From positions 24,242,001-24,306,000 of the forward strand of contig JBITNC010000002.1 in the NCBI GenBank assembly GCA_050084985.1: 64,000 nucleotides of DNA. The letters run 5' to 3'. The stretch is from Nageia nagi. Its lineage: Eukaryota; Pinophyta. A program made the position numbers and the translations under genes. The notes under the pieces were generated by a model, which ran no database searches, was not told the origin of the DNA, and saw only the letters and a program-made list of their open reading frames with translations. This document shows, one piece after another, positions 62,105 to 64,000 of the stretch; position 1 is the stretch's first letter, and every line of letters starts with the position of its first letter.

Positions 62105-62835
62105 GGTGCAAATTGAGACGGTTGGGCTAGGGAAGGAGTACCTGCAGTAGTCAGGAATGCGCCAGGATGGCACACGATAGTCTGAGGATAGGTCCAAGAA
62201 TGGACAGGAGAGAGAGAGGCAGACCCACAACCCAGGTGTAGTTGAGTGGGTTGAACATGCCCAGACCACGAGATGATTCGAGAAGGGAGAGAGCAGTGGA
62301 TCTGGGGTACAGAAAACCCATGTAAGATTGAGCCATAAGGAGCTCAGTGTGGCACCATGGAGGATCTTGGAAGAGGTAGAGTTTTTGGAATCTGTCTGGA
62401 GAACATTGATGAGGAAGGAGAAGGACAAACACATGCGTTTGATGGTGGAGGCTCCTCTTGCTACGGAAGCTATAAAGTTCTACAAATGCGTGTTTGGAGC
62501 TGTAGAGGTAGGAGAAAGAGTAGCTGTAGAAGCAAGGGAAAAGGCTGCTATTGAAAAGGGTTGCAGTAAAGGTGAGGCTCAGAGCATAGCACGCTGCTGT
62601 AGAGAGGGCCACTGCAGAGGTTCGTGAATGAGCGACCAAAGCATTAGCTGAGTCTGGCTCAAAATGGGATGAGAAGCTATCTACCGAAGGGGGCGTAAAA
62701 CTGAGTGAGGGTCTGAGCCAGATGCAAGAGATCCATGCACCCCAGCCTTGCATCAGAGATGGATTGCAGATGGAGACAGCTGGACCTGGGGAAGAGAGAG
62801 TACCTGCAGCAGTCTGGTGAATGGTGGTAGTTTGA
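62105..62835. repeat. Diverged direct repeats flanking the cargo
   Basis: 62116-62170 (gagacggttgggctagggaa then gtacctgcagtagtc) and 62774-62830 (gagacagctggacctgggga then gtacctgcagcagtct) are homologous, and the auxilin-like fragment lies between them. This may mark the capture or a duplicated insertion site. Confidence 0.65.
62400..62720 (+). pseudogene. Captured auxilin-like (J-domain co-chaperone) gene fragment, tentative
   Basis: Auxilin-like proteins recruit Hsc70 to uncoat clathrin vesicles. In plants they contain long runs of 'A-E-A-R-E-R-A-A-V-E-R' coiled-coil sequence. Here the plus strand reads RKEKDKH, then GERVAVEAREKAAIEK (to 62559). After a 1-bp shift it reads VAVKVRLRA, HAAVERATAEVRE and ATKALAE (to about 62660), with two stops at expected Arg/Glu-type positions. 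This phrase pattern is characteristic, but it is low-complexity, so other Ala/Glu/Arg-rich coiled coils are possible. The J domain is not present. The GC content contrasts sharply with the flanks, as expected of a captured exon. Confidence 0.45.
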
Positions 62836-63020
62836 TGCCAGGTGTGAGAGCTGTCAGGAGTTGACGTGGTAGTTGGGAACCGTCCTGACACTATAACGTT
62901 GTTGGGTTTAGCGTAACTGATGAAGCAGTTAGAAACAGACCTGACAACATAATGCTTGTATGTGTTCCATTTGCTACAACCACGGTGGTGTAGTGGATGT
63001 GAGCTGGAAATACTTTTTCA

Positions 63021-63130
63021 GATGAGTGCCAGATGAATCGGACGAGCGCCAGATGAATCGGACGAGTGCCAGACGAACCGGACGAGCGCCAGACAAATCG
63101 AACGAGCGCCAGATGAACCGGACGTGCGCC
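63021..63130. repeat. 20-bp minisatellite, 5.5 copies
   Basis: Unit gacgagcgccagatgaatcg, in exact 20-bp register from 63021, with transitions among copies. It ends where the LTR remnant begins. GC-rich and CpG-rich, unlike the rest of the window. Confidence 0.93.
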
Positions 63131-63229
63131 ATGAGTTATCTTTGTGAAATTATCTTATTTGAATTATTTAGATGTGATATTGAGCATTCATGAGATCTTG
63201 TTAGTATATGTTATATTTCAAAACCTTCA
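63131..63229 (+). repeat. 3' LTR remnant of the cargo-carrying element
   Basis: Matches the last 100 bp of 60272-60774 and ends AAACCTTCA, followed by the ATTAC target duplication. Confidence 0.85.
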
Positions 63230-64000
63230 ATTACCAATCCCAGATAGTAGAAAATGGAGGTGTCACCTACAAATGCATGAATTATGAGTCCTTGGAACTA
63301 AATGTTATGAATATAAGTCTGACTAATGTTAATATTTTTATTTTTAAAACAAGAAGTTCTATGAAGACATGCAAAGAAGGTACAAAGACATCAATTTCAT
63401 CCTCAAGTTAAGTCTCTCCCAAGGAGAAAAAATAAGCACCTTCAAAGGGTAAATCAACAAAAGCTTCTTAGGAGCTAATCAAATGCAAAACTCAAGAGGC
63501 TCTAAAAAGTAGCAAAACTAACCAATATATGAAAATTAGTAGTTTTTTGATAAAAGAGAAAAGGCTTCTAGAATATTTTGGTTCCTATCATTGACTCAGG
63601 AACATAAAGAGGAAGCATATCAATAATTCCAAAAGAGGTTCTCTAAGAAGGAAACTAGACCTACAACCCTAAGTCCTTATAGTATTATTGAAGAGCTCAA
63701 GCAAACTAATTTTAGTCTCACTATTTGATGCATTATAGAAGCCTGAGGAGATTGAGCTTCTCGAACTAGTGTTATTTATCTCAAATAAGGATGTAGATCT
63801 ATCCAATTATAACCTAGAGGTTATTACTAAGTTTTCAAAAATTGGAAAATCAAACCACTACATTTTTATATATCCCTACAAATAGAAGGCCATGTGGTAC
63901 ATAATTATTTAATCAATTTTGGAGCATTAACCACATTCATACCTAAGAATATTACCCAATGGTATTAATTTCTTTGAGATTAAACTCTTCAACCAATAAG
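63230..64000 (+). pseudogene. Ty3/gypsy gag end and protease relic, second half (runs off the window)
   Basis: Plus strand: a Lys/Ser-rich stretch (63230-63560), then about 63860-63960 reads FYISLQIEGHVVHNYLINFG followed by ALTTFIPKNI. This is the retropepsin-like block where the family has '...LVDSGAS...'; the catalytic Asp is Asn here. Several stops. It continues the gag relic of 59070-60271 across the inserted LTR element. Confidence 0.7.

Larger units (their letters stand above)
60272..63229 (+). mobile_element. LTR element inserted in the gypsy relic, 5-bp target duplication ATTAC, GC-rich cargo
   Basis: Flanked by ATTAC on both sides (60267-60271 and 63230-63234). The 5' LTR (60272-60774) is followed by a perfect tRNA-iMet primer site. 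The 3' end (63131-63229) matches only the last 100 bp of that LTR; the rest of the 3' LTR is gone and a 20-bp minisatellite lies in its place. No gag or pol is visible. The interior (about 61680-63010) is strikingly GC-richer than the rest of the window and holds gene-derived sequence. Non-autonomous. Confidence 0.85.

Noticed and set aside
62439-62510. Resemblance of a short plus-strand stretch (AIKFYKCVFGAVEV) to glyoxalase-fold proteins
   Set aside because: Only about 24 residues match, and the same frame runs straight into the auxilin-like coiled coil; treated as chance.
61772-62891. Two long minus-strand open frames (220 and 246 codons)
   Set aside because: They overlap each other and oppose the strand with gene-like content. 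Long open frames are expected by chance in this GC-richer patch, and their Ser/Leu-rich sequence shows no domain.

Overview
This is a nuclear plant DNA window. It is very AT-rich and holds no intact protein-coding gene that I can recognise. It is built from old, nested and broken transposable elements plus gene relics: pentatricopeptide-repeat (PPR) and plant-mobile-domain (PMD) sequences, tRNA-iMet-type primer binding sites (PBS), and Ty1/copia and Ty3/gypsy pol domains. The density of worn-out LTR elements and the style of the PPR relics fit a large-genome seed plant, perhaps a gymnosperm; that assignment is an inference. Most premature stops sit where the family has Gln, Arg or Trp, which fits C-to-T decay of methylated DNA.

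Layout. 1-4756: AT-rich, no gene. 4757-13598: a complete but dead Ty1/copia element on the minus strand (two LTRs, PBS, polypurine tract (PPT), gag to RNase H). It is interrupted at 7742-11085 by a CACTA-type DNA transposon with a 3-bp target duplication (TTA), which carries PPR gene fragments. 14320-15570: PBS/LTR edge of another element and a plus-strand copia gag fragment. 16535-17278: an unrecognised Lys/Glu-rich coding relic. 19980-21000: a second PPR relic. 21080-22333: a solo LTR.

23780-30110 (minus) and 42330-43597 (plus) appear to be two halves of one nested structure: a copia element inserted in a gypsy pol gene between protease and reverse transcriptase. The 5-bp target duplication AACTT is found once on each half, and the halves are now about 13 kb apart in opposite orientation. 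The simplest explanation is an inversion with one breakpoint inside the copia element. Between them lies another gypsy-like element (LTRs at 30228-31044 and 39052-39861) with an unrecognised long relic downstream of integrase and a solo LTR with a perfect target duplication.

45363-53206 is the most interesting unit. It is an LTR element with a sense gag relic and no visible pol. On the opposite strand it holds a PMD gene relic with its own TATA box, an apparent 5' non-coding exon and two introns. Two tandem arrays (40-bp and 10-bp units) lie next to the 3' LTR. 53420-55080 holds another unrecognised minus-strand gene relic.

58800-64000: a gypsy gag-protease relic (plus) interrupted by a 2958-bp LTR element with a perfect ATTAC target duplication. 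The interior of that element is unusually GC-rich and contains what looks like a captured auxilin-like gene fragment, a second short LTR/PBS and a 20-bp minisatellite.

Nothing here looks like an intact functional system. The value lies in the nesting history, the captured genes and the antisense gene inside the LTR element.
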